Below are positions 61,601-64,000 of a stretch of 64,000 bases of DNA, piece by piece. The translations under genes and the position numbers were made by a program. The notes beneath the pieces were generated by a model. It did no database searches. It saw only the letters and a list, made by a program, of their open reading frames with translations, and was not told the origin of the DNA. The DNA comes from Liolophura sinensis (Eukaryota > Mollusca > Polyplacophora > Chitonida > Chitonidae), in the NCBI RefSeq assembly GCF_032854445.1, contig NC_088307.1:9500017-9564016 (forward strand). The letters run 5' to 3'. Position 1 is the first letter of the stretch. Every line of letters starts with the position of its first letter.

Positions 61601-63598
61601 CTCCTATAAGTGAAGAGTCTCCCAAAACACAATTTTCGGTGCTTTCTATGAAATTTTCTGGGTGTGACATAATAATACAGTAATACTCTTTACGTGACAT
61701 TGAAATCAGGCATATATGACAATGAGTATTAAAAGTAAATGTGCTAGAACAAAGTCGAGAGTGTTTGAAAGCACGGTGTCATTTATGGCGACACATCATC
61801 AATGGTGATACCATCTGTTTGTGTGTCATGTCACATCAGGAAGACAGAAAATAGTTGTCTCCGTATTTTCACTCAAAACGTACAAGTGTCAGTATTAATA
61901 CGCCGACCGAATTACCTTTCGGAGCATCTTCCTTCCGTAAAACAACACCTTGTCCCTCTTCCTGAACCGTGGCTTGGATAAAGACTCATTTTTACTGGGT
62001 AATACTGAAACAAAAAAAAAAAGATATAAAACTTGATAAATTAGCTAGGAAACCATTACTTTAACCAGTAGTATAGATATATAACAAATATTTGGTTAAT
62101 TTTGGAACTAAGTATATAACAAATATTTATTTATTAATTTATCTGAGAATGTTTCACTCATATAACGCTAGCCAGGATTACCGTGGGAGGAAACTGGGCA
62201 TAGCACCCAAACCCACAACAATTAACAATACAATATGAAAATATATGGTACTGACACGTCAAAGAGATATACTGACAACTTCAAAGAGGATGTATATGTA
62301 CCTCAGTTTGTGATAAAAAATCAATAAGCCCTAACTGAATCAATGTTTCTTTATTTTGTATTTTGGTCTGGCCTAAATTGACGAAATACTAATAGTCTGA
62401 TATAGCATTGAAATGGTAATAAAGTTTGTAAAAATTTATAATGTAGTTTACTTTACGATTCCTTATTAACAACAAAAGTTCATGAGTCCTGCCATACATA
62501 AGCATAAAATTCATAAATGGGATTCCCAAAACAAAATATAATAATGGAGGCAATCTGATTGATCAATGCGACTGTGAAAGCTGCCACCGTGTCAAAGATG
62601 TCGCTAATTATTTACTATTTTGCCATTTATATGCACACTCATACATTCTTCTTTTAAACGTCTTCATCGCAACACATTTTGCAAATAAATATAGTATGCA
62701 GATTTTCACATTATTGCGCTTAAATTTATTGCAAACAGCAACCAATTCAATAATCTATAGTATATGTACCTAATACTCAATTTATTCAACTAGTGGTGCA
62801 TTTTGATTTTCATTCAGAGTTATCCAAAATTACTTCAAACTACCTATCTTTTCTGTTCCCCGCTTTTCTCACCCATCTTTTCTTTCCCGGTAAACTCTTC
62901 CCGCCTCATTTGTTTCGCCAATATTATTACAATACAAATGTGTATTTCTTCAACTTTGGTATTAAAATTTTGTAAGGGCAGGGTTATATAAGTTGTAGAG
63001 TTTGCCACCCAATAATTTTGATCAACTGTCAATATATATAAGTATAAACTAGATTATAGAAACATAAGTTTGTCAGTGACTACTTTAAGACCCTGCTTCT
63101 GAGCTCAGATTCACCACGCACACTATACGTGCCAGTTTAAATTCCTTTGTCAGCACATCCAGCACCTCCCCCCCACCACTCACCCTGGAAAGCCAACAAT
63201 TACACTTTTAAACAAAAAAACTTCTCAAATGTTTTGCTTTGGCGATATGATTACCATACTGTTGGAATTTTATGCCACTATTTCTTGTCTATGAATAATA
63301 ATCTCCAGTTTAAACTTTCTGAACTCCACGTGATGTGGGTAGTTGAGTGAGTGAGTGCTTAGGGTTTAACGTCGTACTTAACAATTTTTCAGTCATATGA
63401 CGATGAAGGAGTCCTTAGAGTGCATGTACGTGTAATGTTCCGGGTAGTTGAAATATCCATCGGTTAGTGAATATTTAGAAAATAACTTTGCCCTGAAAGC
63501 TGGCTCATTCACCTACCTTTGGCTTTCAATTTTCTCAGTCCAAAGAAAAGCACAATCAGAATGGTTGATACGGCAACAACTGCAGCAACAAACACACC
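22560..63598 (-). CDS. PNPLA6/7: PNPLA6/PNPLA7 orthologue (neuropathy target esterase / swiss cheese), whole coding span, 5' exon missing
   Basis: Thirty-two exons (W1-W32, listed separately) join in phase to about 4029 coding bases, roughly 1342 residues with the stop. Numbering from the first residue in the window: membrane anchor 1-27, cNMP-binding-like domain 1 about 135-285, serine/proline-rich linker 289-408, cNMP-binding-like domain 2 about 472-600, domain 3 about 600-715, patatin domain about 945-1115, acidic tail 1213-1342. Patatin hallmarks are a GGGGARG oxyanion loop, GTSMG (Ser nucleophile) and LLLDGGY (catalytic Asp). In the known family this is an ER-membrane serine hydrolase that deacylates lysophosphatidylcholine and phosphatidylcholine. 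Vertebrates have two paralogues and invertebrates typically one, so 6 versus 7 cannot be assigned. No ATG precedes the anchor in W1, so the start exon and promoter are outside the window. SINEs and MITEs lie in introns and none overlaps an exon. Confidence 0.96.
22840..26521 (-). repeat. Exon W31-derived 92-bp tandem array with higher-order repeats
   Basis: About 40 copies of a unit of mostly 92 bp, with some longer variants. Read on the minus strand, each unit carries a version of exon W31 from GAAGAGTTGATTAC to its 3' end, then GTAAGT, the donor. Two higher-order shifts are visible. A variant with taccctacca recurs 382 bp apart (23471, 23853). A block carrying gataggcctg (24711, 25937) and agggttacac (25145, 26371) recurs at 1226 bp. 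92 is not a multiple of 3, and reading on past the W31 donor meets a stop within nine codons. Confidence 0.93.
26522..26634 (-). CDS. PNPLA6/7: PNPLA6/7 exon W31: acidic C-terminal tail
   Basis: Encodes [20 protein letters not shown], then [17 protein letters not shown]. Acceptor tttcag with a good pyrimidine tract. Donor GTAAGT leaves phase 0, fitting W30 and W32. The tail is poorly conserved, so the call rests on phase, splice sites and composition. This exon and its donor are the apparent founder of the ~40-copy array that follows. Confidence 0.82.
26725..26945 (+). mobile_element. SINE A, head-truncated
   Basis: Contains gagttcaagtccagctcatg (B-box region) through catcaatgaaataaaatcaa. 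Lies in the intron between W31 and W30. Confidence 0.85.
27153..27284 (+). mobile_element. SINE A, 3' fragment
   Basis: Reads gatgatcgtggggtttcccc to atgaaataaataaataaata; the tRNA-like head is missing. Confidence 0.83.
27927..28158 (-). mobile_element. SINE A, nearly full
   Basis: Tail tttatttacttatttatctg, body through gagaggctcctgggtcattc. The first ~30 bases of the head are lost. Confidence 0.85.
28556..28775 (-). CDS. PNPLA6/7: PNPLA6/7 exon W30: [21 protein letters not shown]
   Basis: Encodes [20 protein letters not shown], a charged stretch ([13 protein letters not shown]) and [16 protein letters not shown], ending GEY plus one base. It is the last well conserved segment of the family. 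Acceptor taccag, donor GTAAGT. The exon start and acceptor recur three more times upstream at ~101-bp spacing. Confidence 0.97.
28776..29060 (-). repeat. Exon W30 acceptor-edge tandem copies (~101 bp)
   Basis: The exon W30 start with its acceptor and about 75 bp of adjacent intron recurs from 28740 (native) at 28841, 28942 and 29042. The copies keep gtcaaagatggccttccc, the beginning of the exon on the minus strand; the second and third also keep the acceptor, while the last has diverged. Confidence 0.92.
29417..29569 (-). CDS. PNPLA6/7: PNPLA6/7 exon W29: [16 protein letters not shown]
   Basis: Encodes [20 protein letters not shown], then [20 protein letters not shown] and [11 protein letters not shown]. 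EIQxRLAYVxCVRQLE and DYCEYxRPPID are post-patatin signatures of the family. Acceptor ttgtag, donor GTAAGT, 51 codons, phase 0 both ends. Confidence 0.98.
29768..29872 (+). mobile_element. SINE A, head fragment
   Basis: Contains tggttagcacaatgatgg and gtgagtttaagtccagctca then tgctggcttcttctt; the 3' half is absent. Confidence 0.65.
29868..30090. mobile_element. MITE-like element B (TIR with acttaagtcaaaat)
   Basis: Ends are inverted: left ggccccggggtcatgaaccc then atcttagacttaagtcaaaa; right gttttgacttaagttgaaga then ttgctttgtgaaccgggggc. Related copies lie at 58.6, 61.05 and 16.93 kb. Non-coding, in the intron between W29 and W28. Confidence 0.68.
30134..30295. repeat. Near-perfect palindrome (73-bp arms) beside the W28 donor
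   Basis: Left arm about 30134-30206, right arm about 30223-30295, essentially identical as reverse complements, spacer ~16 bp. The centre contains a further perfect palindrome, gcagaggtatcc/ggatacctctgc. It lies inside the intron after exon W28, ending about 4 bp before the six donor bases. In RNA it would form a long hairpin. Confidence 0.93.
30305..30453 (-). CDS. PNPLA6/7: PNPLA6/7 exon W28: [21 protein letters not shown]
   Basis: Encodes [20 protein letters not shown], then [20 protein letters not shown] and WASPVR, closing the patatin domain. Acceptor ttcag, donor GTATGT. A ~160-bp near-perfect palindrome begins about 4 bp beyond the six donor bases, inside the intron. Confidence 0.98.
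30706..30856 (-). mobile_element. SINE A, 3' half
   Basis: Tail ttatttatttgattggtgtt, body tggtgggagaaaaccgagca to ccctcccacgcatgg. Intronic. Confidence 0.82.
32529..32645 (-). CDS. PNPLA6/7: PNPLA6/7 exon W27: patatin domain, DGG catalytic aspartate
   Basis: Encodes [20 protein letters not shown], then [18 protein letters not shown]. The Asp of LLLDGGY is the second member of the patatin Ser-Asp dyad. Acceptor atacag, donor GTGAGT. Joins W28 as NNLPADILRF. Confidence 0.98.
32700..33045 (-). repeat. Dispersed SINE-like family D, diverged
   Basis: acaatggcagtcagttttaa then aggtggaggaaactagagtg, ending gcaagcaccttaacatctca. Intronic (W27/W26). Confidence 0.5.
33289..33411 (-). CDS. PNPLA6/7: PNPLA6/7 exon W26: [18 protein letters not shown]
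   Basis: Encodes [20 protein letters not shown], then [20 protein letters not shown] with a split Gly. IEDLWxPYFxxTTDIT is invariant in NTE patatin domains. Acceptor tccacag, donor GTGAGC. Confidence 0.98.
33478..33690. mobile_element. MITE-like element C, second copy
   Basis: Same architecture as the 20.5-kb copy (caatcttcaatcctttcaac ... ggttgaaaaggttgacgtat), with shared interior such as agtgtcattaaagatgcaag. A short piece starting gtgagtgagtgcttggggtt, from the B-type SINE-like family, is inserted near its right end. Intronic (W26/W25). Confidence 0.65.
33957..34352 (-). repeat. Dispersed SINE-like family D
   Basis: gatttatttcattatagttt, cagtcagttttatgggtggc and a B-box-like ttggaattgaaccaacatt near the right end. 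A shorter relative precedes it at 33.72-33.93 kb. Confidence 0.58.
34505..34568 (-). CDS. PNPLA6/7: PNPLA6/7 exon W25: [13 protein letters not shown]
   Basis: Encodes [20 protein letters not shown] and T plus a split Gly. LDLTYPxTSMFxG is a family signature within the patatin domain. Acceptor ttgtag, donor GTGAGA. Confidence 0.96.
35041..35401 (+). repeat. Dispersed SINE-like family B2
   Basis: Starts with (gagt)n then gcttaaggtttaacgtcata; contains ttgcaggacagatctccact and gtcgttgcactattccatta. Intronic (W25/W24). Confidence 0.75.
35668..35824 (-). CDS. PNPLA6/7: PNPLA6/7 exon W24: patatin domain, GTSMG nucleophile elbow
   Basis: Encodes [20 protein letters not shown], then [20 protein letters not shown] and [17 protein letters not shown] is the GXSXG nucleophile elbow; its Ser is the predicted catalytic residue of the Ser-Asp dyad. 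Acceptor atacag, donor GTATGT. Confidence 0.98.
36309..36427 (-). CDS. PNPLA6/7: PNPLA6/7 exon W23: start of patatin domain, oxyanion loop
   Basis: Encodes [20 protein letters not shown], then [19 protein letters not shown] with a split Arg codon. [12 protein letters not shown]..[12 protein letters not shown] is the start of the patatin domain; the GGGGARG loop forms the oxyanion hole. Acceptor ttaacag, donor GTACAG. Confidence 0.98.
36450..36660 (-). repeat. Dispersed SINE-like family D, fragment
   Basis: tttatttatttatttgaccg, aatcaggattatggatggag and gtatctgacaaaccttctgc. Intronic (W23/W22). Confidence 0.48.
36950..37468 (-). repeat. 18-bp minisatellite starting at the W22 donor
   Basis: Degenerate tandem copies of a unit like gactgagcagggattgat on the plus strand. 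The first copy begins within the first bases of the intron after the exon W22 donor. Unlike the other arrays it does not include exon bases. It is open in several frames but has no coding character. Confidence 0.85.
37472..37654 (-). CDS. PNPLA6/7: PNPLA6/7 exon W22: [18 protein letters not shown]
   Basis: Encodes [20 protein letters not shown], then [20 protein letters not shown] and [13 protein letters not shown], the conserved lead-in to the patatin domain. Acceptor tgcacag, donor GTAGGT, phase 0 both ends. An 18-bp minisatellite starts in the first few intron bases after the donor. Confidence 0.98.
38305..38476 (-). CDS. PNPLA6/7: PNPLA6/7 exon W21: [19 protein letters not shown]
   Basis: Encodes [20 protein letters not shown], then [20 protein letters not shown] and LGE. 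WLGQQED and [12 protein letters not shown] are near-invariant in NTE. Acceptor gttgcag, donor GTTAGT. The first ~65 bases together with the acceptor are repeated five more times on the upstream side (38.48-39.05 kb); only this copy has the complete exon and a donor. Confidence 0.98.
38477..39060 (-). repeat. Exon W21 acceptor-edge tandem array (110 bp)
   Basis: The string tacaggacca occurs at 38411 (inside native exon W21) and then at 38521, 38631, 38741, 38851 and 38961, an exact 110-bp period. Each extra copy holds the first ~65 bases of the exon ([15 protein letters not shown] reading) and its acceptor, but not the rest of the exon or a donor. Confidence 0.96.
39556..39619 (-). CDS. PNPLA6/7: PNPLA6/7 exon W20: [19 protein letters not shown]
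   Basis: A 64-bp exon encoding [20 protein letters not shown]. It joins W19 as LKAIGSTLRL and W21 as [19 protein letters not shown], both matching the family order. Acceptor cctgcag, donor GTGAGT. Confidence 0.95.
40279..40404 (-). CDS. PNPLA6/7: PNPLA6/7 exon W19: [23 protein letters not shown]
   Basis: Encodes [20 protein letters not shown] followed by [20 protein letters not shown] and I. It is the conserved region between cNMP domain 3 and the Rossmann-like SWLGQQED region. Acceptor ttgcag, donor GTTAGT. Confidence 0.96.
40625..40894 (-). mobile_element. SINE A, full length
   Basis: Tail, body and tRNA-like head are all present (ends gagccacagcaggcccc). Flanking direct repeat gcaaagaggata / gcaaagagaata at 40612 and 40895. 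Confidence 0.9.
41068..41267 (-). CDS. PNPLA6/7: PNPLA6/7 exon W18: end of cNMP domain 3, 3' end uncertain
   Basis: Encodes [20 protein letters not shown] then [20 protein letters not shown], clearly the helix after domain 3. Two donors keep phase with W19: GTTAGC (this boundary) or GTCGGT, which would end the exon at 41125. In the current frame the last ~25 residues are hydrophobic and unlike the family linker. Another frame over the same bases gives a plausible Ser/Asn-rich linker. The core is certain; the 3' end is not. Confidence 0.85.
41955..42368 (+). repeat. 13-bp minisatellite inside a dispersed element
   Basis: About 31 copies of cttatgggtttgg with variants. Flanking sequence (gccatactcaggaattttta; tggaactggagggaattgga) matches the element at 41.54-41.70 kb, so the array expanded from an atgggttt core within it. 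Open in all three plus frames by chance. Confidence 0.92.
42560..42875 (+). repeat. Dispersed SINE-like family D, head-containing copy
   Basis: gtgagtgggccgtggtttat, B-box-like gtacaggttcaaatcc, then cagtttcctccacccatgaa and cgtataagtgaaa. A tRNA-derived SINE different from family A. Intronic (W18/W17). Confidence 0.6.
42966..43139 (-). CDS. PNPLA6/7: PNPLA6/7 exon W17: cNMP domain 3 core
   Basis: Encodes [20 protein letters not shown], then [20 protein letters not shown] and [12 protein letters not shown]. The GEYGRGxLVGxVExLT motif is the cassette of domain 3. The acceptor at ttctgttcag is chosen over a nearer AG because it completes the FRQGD reading. Donor GTGAGT. Confidence 0.97.
43377..43508 (-). 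CDS. PNPLA6/7: PNPLA6/7 exon W16: cNMP domain 2 / 3 junction
   Basis: Encodes [20 protein letters not shown] then [20 protein letters not shown] and [14 protein letters not shown] is an invariant NTE signature that begins cNMP domain 3. Acceptor attgtag, donor GTGAGG. Confidence 0.98.
43884..44216 (+). repeat. Dispersed SINE-like family B2
   Basis: gagtgcgtgcttggagttta to ctcccgaagcggacactcta; shares agtcgttgcactataccctt with the other copies. Intronic (W16/W15). Confidence 0.75.
44400..44478 (-). repeat. Duplicated donor edge of exon W15 (~73 bp)
   Basis: A diverged second copy of the final ~60 bases of exon W15 plus its donor sits next to the native copy. Both share the plus-strand string gaaatgatggcaac followed by ctgtttt or ctgtctt. 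The extra copy ends in GTTAGT instead of GTGAGT and has several substitutions. Confidence 0.88.
44479..44612 (-). CDS. PNPLA6/7: PNPLA6/7 exon W15: cNMP domain 2, [14 protein letters not shown]
   Basis: Encodes [40 protein letters not shown] and SDFY. It holds the phosphate-cassette-like [15 protein letters not shown] motif of domain 2. Acceptor cctcag, donor GTGAGT. A diverged copy of the last ~60 bases with a GTTAGT donor lies 73 bp further into the intron. Confidence 0.97.
44635..44870 (-). repeat. Dispersed SINE-like family D, diverged
   Basis: ttgtttcatgccatactaaa, acccctgacctccggcaagt then tactgatgaacttgg. Intronic (W15/W14). Confidence 0.48.
45061..45084. repeat. Poly-A run
   Basis: A run of about 22 A in an intron; could be a homopolymer or the tail of an unrecognised retroposed piece. 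Confidence 0.85.
45381..45455 (-). CDS. PNPLA6/7: PNPLA6/7 exon W14: cNMP domain 2 core
   Basis: Encodes [20 protein letters not shown] then HSEQE. The LIFVVTGxL strand is typical of NTE domain 2. Acceptor cccgcag, donor GTAAAC. Both boundaries are in phase 0. Confidence 0.96.
45510..45835 (-). mobile_element. SINE A with internal duplications
   Basis: Recognisable from ttgagttttacactatacta to aggccatagagg. It carries two local tandem duplications: 22 bp (aacccaaaaccatccctggg) and about 73 bp (from cccaacttgctggcaggtct to ccaccatgat). Confidence 0.82.
46170..46555. mobile_element. MITE-like element B fragments
   Basis: Two adjacent degraded pieces: cctggttccccaaagtacat then aagcagcagttttag at 46190, and gaactgattccacaaagcc then atttcacacttaagtcaaaa at 46375. 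In the intron between W14 and W13, directly next to the W13-derived array. Confidence 0.4.
46555..47421 (-). repeat. Exon W13 donor-edge tandem array (~39 bp)
   Basis: About 22 degenerate copies of 36-44 bp with plus-strand consensus tacctggtctccctgattgg then taagctaagccatttta. On the minus strand each reads like the end of exon W13 (ACCAxxCAGGGAGACCAG) followed by GTA and intron. The native exon end is the last copy. Confidence 0.9.
47422..47499 (-). CDS. PNPLA6/7: PNPLA6/7 exon W13: cNMP domain 2, first strands
   Basis: Encodes [20 protein letters not shown] then TNQGDQ. The AGT..xxQGDQ pattern is the start of cNMP domain 2. Acceptor ttaacag, donor GTACTT, a weak donor. The last ~20 exon bases plus the donor form the repeat unit of the array that follows immediately (46.55-47.42 kb). 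Confidence 0.94.
47695..47975 (-). repeat. Dispersed SINE-like family D
   Basis: ttatttatttactttgtaaa, atggcagtcggttatatggg, ggcaagttactgactaaact, ending ccactagatcatgaccc. Intronic (W13/W12). Confidence 0.6.
47994..48185 (-). CDS. PNPLA6/7: PNPLA6/7 exon W12: lead-in to cNMP domain 2
   Basis: Encodes [20 protein letters not shown] followed by a Gly/Ser segment and [20 protein letters not shown], the helix that precedes the second cNMP fold. Acceptor aacacag, donor GTAAGG, phase 0 at both ends. Confidence 0.93.
48685..48965. repeat. ~50-bp degenerate tandem repeat
   Basis: gtgtttcatcacactagttg then cctggccaatcatgtg-type units, five or six copies. It lies next to the W11-derived array in the same intron. 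Confidence 0.78.
48965..49270 (-). repeat. Exon W11 donor-edge tandem array (~55-60 bp)
   Basis: About six degenerate copies of the end of exon W11 plus donor and ~30 intron bases. On the minus strand the units read CTCTACCTCTTCTxACAG then AAGGTAAGAAAGCTAGAGCT or similar. Several copies keep a GTAAGA or GTAGGA donor. Confidence 0.85.
49271..49434 (-). CDS. PNPLA6/7: PNPLA6/7 exon W11: linker with [11 protein letters not shown] motif
   Basis: Encodes [20 protein letters not shown], then [17 protein letters not shown] and a Ser-rich end SSKSK. Acceptor atgacag, donor GTAGGA. The last bases of this exon and its donor have been copied about six times into the following intron (49.27 down to 48.97 kb). 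Confidence 0.9.
50079..50274 (-). CDS. PNPLA6/7: PNPLA6/7 exon W10: Ser/Pro/Thr-rich linker, part 1
   Basis: A 65-residue segment ([20 protein letters not shown] onward, then [17 protein letters not shown]) rich in Ser, Pro and Thr with many possible proline-directed phosphosites. It is the poorly conserved linker between cNMP domains 1 and 2. Acceptor ttttcag, donor GTTAGT. Assigned by position, phase and splice sites. Confidence 0.88.
50812..50966 (-). mobile_element. SINE A, 3' part
   Basis: Tail acgtatttatttgattggtg, body to acggcaggagagga. Intronic (W10/W9). Confidence 0.78.
51501..51581 (-). CDS. PNPLA6/7: PNPLA6/7 exon W9: [14 protein letters not shown] helix
   Basis: Encodes [20 protein letters not shown] then SSELINK, among the best conserved stretches of NTE outside the catalytic domain. 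Acceptor tttcag, donor GTACGC, phase 0 at both ends. Confidence 0.97.
51985..52257 (+). mobile_element. SINE A, full length
   Basis: Head ggggcctccgtggctcagtt, B-box-like gagttcaagtccagctc, tail aaataaataaataaatc. Direct repeat aaaacctg at 51973-51980 and 52258-52265. Confidence 0.93.
52362..52428 (-). CDS. PNPLA6/7: PNPLA6/7 exon W8: cNMP domain 1 C-helix
   Basis: Encodes [20 protein letters not shown] then VQ, the helix following the first cNMP roll. Acceptor tttacag, donor GTGAGA. It joins W9 to give [16 protein letters not shown], a strongly conserved family run. Confidence 0.95.
52785..53575. repeat. Intronic tandem duplications (~170 bp, then ~95-100 bp)
   Basis: A ~170-bp unit (from aggtgagct/cacacaaattt to gagcaaataaatgtgtcttt) occurs twice with few differences. 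Then about five copies of a shorter unit follow, with caccaattgctgggacagtc, cagatttcccacaa and ctctgggctttatgagcaaa. Between W8 and W7. Confidence 0.85.
53912..53992 (+). mobile_element. SINE A, 3' fragment
   Basis: Reads tcctaccataatgctggcca to caatcaaataaataaat. Confidence 0.8.
54442..54503 (-). CDS. PNPLA6/7: PNPLA6/7 exon W7: cNMP domain 1, end of beta-roll
   Basis: Encodes [20 protein letters not shown] plus a split Arg codon. The string PYKTVSA is a family signature closing the first cNMP roll. Acceptor acccacag, donor GTAGGA. At 62 bp it is one of the shortest exons in the gene. Confidence 0.93.
54923..55196 (-). mobile_element. SINE A, full length
   Basis: Tail ttgtttattgatttgattgg, head agccacgaaggccccc. 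Direct repeat aaagcatt at 54915-54922 and 55197-55204. Confidence 0.93.
55271..55312 (-). mobile_element. SINE A, tail fragment joined to an element C end
   Basis: Only tttatttatttatctgattg then gtgttttacgccatact remain, followed directly by gtaattcttcaaccttttc, an end of MITE-like element C. Confidence 0.65.
55462..55728 (+). mobile_element. SINE A, full length
   Basis: Head ggggcctctgtggctcagtt, tail caaataaataaataa. A 13-bp direct repeat, caaaaacaaatca, is at 55449-55461 and 55729-55741. Confidence 0.95.
56058..56138 (-). CDS. PNPLA6/7: PNPLA6/7 exon W6: cNMP domain 1, [12 protein letters not shown] motif
   Basis: Encodes [10 protein letters not shown] then [17 protein letters not shown]. 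The [12 protein letters not shown] string stands where the phosphate-binding cassette of a cNMP domain would be and is nearly invariant in NTE proteins. Acceptor ttttcag, donor GTAAGG, both boundaries in phase 0. Confidence 0.96.
56385..57170. repeat. 28-bp minisatellite, ~28 copies
   Basis: Unit ggactcattactacaaactc attaatac with mostly T/C and A/G variants. Intron between W6 and W5; not exon-derived as far as I can see. Confidence 0.9.
57917..58201 (-). mobile_element. SINE A, diverged full length
   Basis: Tail gatttatttatttatttatt, body ttatggtagggggaaaccga, head region ccaccaaaggcctc. More substitutions than the other full copies. Confidence 0.85.
58607..58830. mobile_element. MITE-like element B, diverged copy
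   Basis: Left end ggggccaattccacatagcc then atttctgacttcagtcgaaa; the right end carries tgaccttagtcacaaacagc then tatttgaaatcggctccag as an imperfect inverted copy. Confidence 0.58.
58950..59109 (-). CDS. PNPLA6/7: PNPLA6/7 exon W5: cNMP-binding-like domain 1 core
   Basis: Encodes [20 protein letters not shown] followed by [20 protein letters not shown] and [13 protein letters not shown], a cyclic-nucleotide-binding beta-roll with the diagnostic HFEKP..FLELCK start of NTE domain 1. Acceptor cccacag, donor GTGCGT. Ends in phase 0. Confidence 0.96.
59217..59430 (-). mobile_element. SINE A, head-truncated
   Basis: Tail atttatttatttatttgatt, body to gaggctcctgggtcattacg. Intronic (W5/W4). Confidence 0.86.
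59565..59870 (-). repeat. Dispersed SINE-like family D
   Basis: tttattcattcatatttgat, cagcgatcagatttatgggt and cttcggcaggtgcctgacaa, ending near aactgtccgagtcagtgac. Confidence 0.52.
59892..60038 (-). CDS. PNPLA6/7: PNPLA6/7 exon W4: start of cNMP-binding-like domain 1
   Basis: Encodes LLRMQKES, a glutamine-rich stretch, then [15 protein letters not shown], which leads into the first cyclic-nucleotide-binding fold. Acceptor gtgcag, donor GTAATA. It joins W5 as [11 protein letters not shown]. The long flanking introns hold SINEs. Confidence 0.92.
60160..60735 (-). repeat. Dispersed SINE-like family D, split by a SINE A
   Basis: Left part tgattcttgattaacgccat to cacaatggcagtt; right part from 60490, containing taggaagccagagtgccttg and ccactgacctttttcgattt. 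SINE A occupies 60220-60489. Confidence 0.6.
60220..60489 (-). mobile_element. SINE A, full length, nested in an older dispersed element
   Basis: Tail tatttacatgtttatctggc, head atgagcagaggtccc. A 13-bp direct repeat cacaatggcagtt flanks it (60207-60219, 60490-60502); the host sequence is a copy of dispersed family D. Confidence 0.93.
60932..61026 (-). CDS. PNPLA6/7: PNPLA6/7 exon W3: linker to cNMP domain 1
   Basis: Encodes [11 protein letters not shown]...[10 protein letters not shown], a basic linker that continues KMLRK of W2. Two donors are possible, GTGGGT or GTATAG four bases later. GTGGGT is chosen because it leaves AA, which joins W4 to give AKKLLRMQKE, as in the family. Confidence 0.9.
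61054..61252. mobile_element. MITE-like element B, diverged copy
   Basis: Left gccaattccacaaagctatt then tcagagtcaaaatttgaaaa; right ttttgacagaagtcctaaat then tggaatcggtccc. An imperfect inverted pair in the intron between W3 and W2. Confidence 0.55.
61916..62004 (-). CDS. PNPLA6/7: PNPLA6/7 exon W2: basic segment after the anchor
   Basis: Completes the split codon from W1 and encodes a basic stretch including [20 protein letters not shown], which is highly characteristic of NTE proteins directly after the membrane helix. The acceptor has a strong pyrimidine tract ending ttcag and the donor is GTAATT. Ends in phase 0. Confidence 0.93.
62123..62225 (-). mobile_element. SINE A, 3' fragment
   Basis: aatatttatttattaattta then ccgtgggaggaaactgggca; diverged and truncated. 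Confidence 0.65.
63343..63440 (+). repeat. Dispersed SINE-like family B2, 5' fragment
   Basis: gagtgagtgagtgcttaggg then tttaacgtcgtacttaacaa; broken off at about 63440, just downstream of exon W1. Confidence 0.72.
63517..63598 (-). CDS. PNPLA6/7: PNPLA6/7 exon W1: N-terminal membrane anchor
   Basis: Encodes 27 residues plus one base: a hydrophobic helix ([18 protein letters not shown]) followed by basic LRKLKAK. This is the single ER-anchoring segment expected at the N terminus of NTE proteins. Acceptor ttgtag, donor GTAGGT. It has no methionine, so translation starts in an upstream exon beyond the window. Confidence 0.88.
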
Positions 63599-63724
63599 CT
63601 ACAAAGTAAGAGCAGGAAACATGAATGCATGTACAGTACCACCCACGCCCAACAGCAATTTGGGCGTGCTATTTCATGCGGCCTGGCCGCACTTTCTACA
63701 TGTATTTAAGTATACTATGTGATA

Positions 63725-63989
63725 CATTTATTTATTTGATTGGTGTTTTACACTGCACTCAAGAATATTTCACTTACATGACGGCGGCAGGCATAATGGT
63801 GGGAAGAACTGGGAAGAGCCAGGGGGTAACCCATGACCATCCGCAGGTTGCTGGAAGACATTCCCACTTACGGCTGGAGAGGAAGCCAGCATGAGCTGGA
63901 TTTGAACTCATAGCGACCGCATTGGTGAAAGGCTCCTGGGTCATTACGCTGTGCTAGCACGCTAAACAAGTGAGCCACGGAGGCCTCCC
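63725..63989 (-). mobile_element. SINE A, full length
   Basis: Tail catttatttatttgattggt, head gtgagccacggaggcctcc. Followed by tatgtgatat, repeated before it at about 63714-63723, a likely target duplication. Lies upstream of exon W1, probably in intron 1. Confidence 0.9.
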
Positions 63990-64000
63990 TATGTGATATA

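Overview
The window is animal nuclear DNA: introns are spliced at GT..AG sites, repeats are dense, and bacterial operon structure is absent. The repeats are tRNA-derived SINEs ending in (AAAT)n, MITE-like elements, a Tc1-type transposon, a Ty3/Gypsy relict and many minisatellites. The repeat content looks lophotrochozoan (mollusc or brachiopod-like), but the species cannot be fixed from sequence alone.

One host gene is convincingly present. It occupies about 22.5-63.6 kb on the minus strand and is the invertebrate orthologue of neuropathy target esterase / swiss cheese (PNPLA6/PNPLA7), an ER-anchored lysophospholipase. I resolved 32 coding exons whose phases join without a break: a membrane anchor, three cyclic-nucleotide-binding-like domains, a patatin domain with an oxyanion GGGG motif, a GTSMG serine elbow and a DGG aspartate motif, and a C-terminal tail ending in a PDZ-ligand-like STV. 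The exons encode about 1342 residues, close to the vertebrate proteins. The initiator exon lies beyond 64 kb.

Region by region: 1-4.8 kb holds no recognised gene, only SINE-like fragments, an AT and a CT microsatellite and a MITE. About 4.86-12.7 kb is a decayed Ty3/Gypsy element, split by SINEs and a 1.52-kb Tc1-like transposon and containing a 200-N assembly gap. 12.7-22.5 kb is non-coding, with SINE-like copies, tandem arrays of 127, 25, 54 and 40 bp, and probably the PNPLA 3' UTR. 22.5-64 kb is the PNPLA gene, with most SINE copies in its introns.

The most unusual signal is that several minisatellites in this gene are built from its own exon edges. At least six arrays, beside exons W11, W13, W15, W21, W30 and W31, repeat the end of a coding exon together with its splice donor or acceptor. 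The largest is about 3.7 kb with roughly 40 copies and nested higher-order structure. A seventh array starts a few bases inside an intron. A roughly 160-bp near-perfect palindrome also abuts a splice donor.
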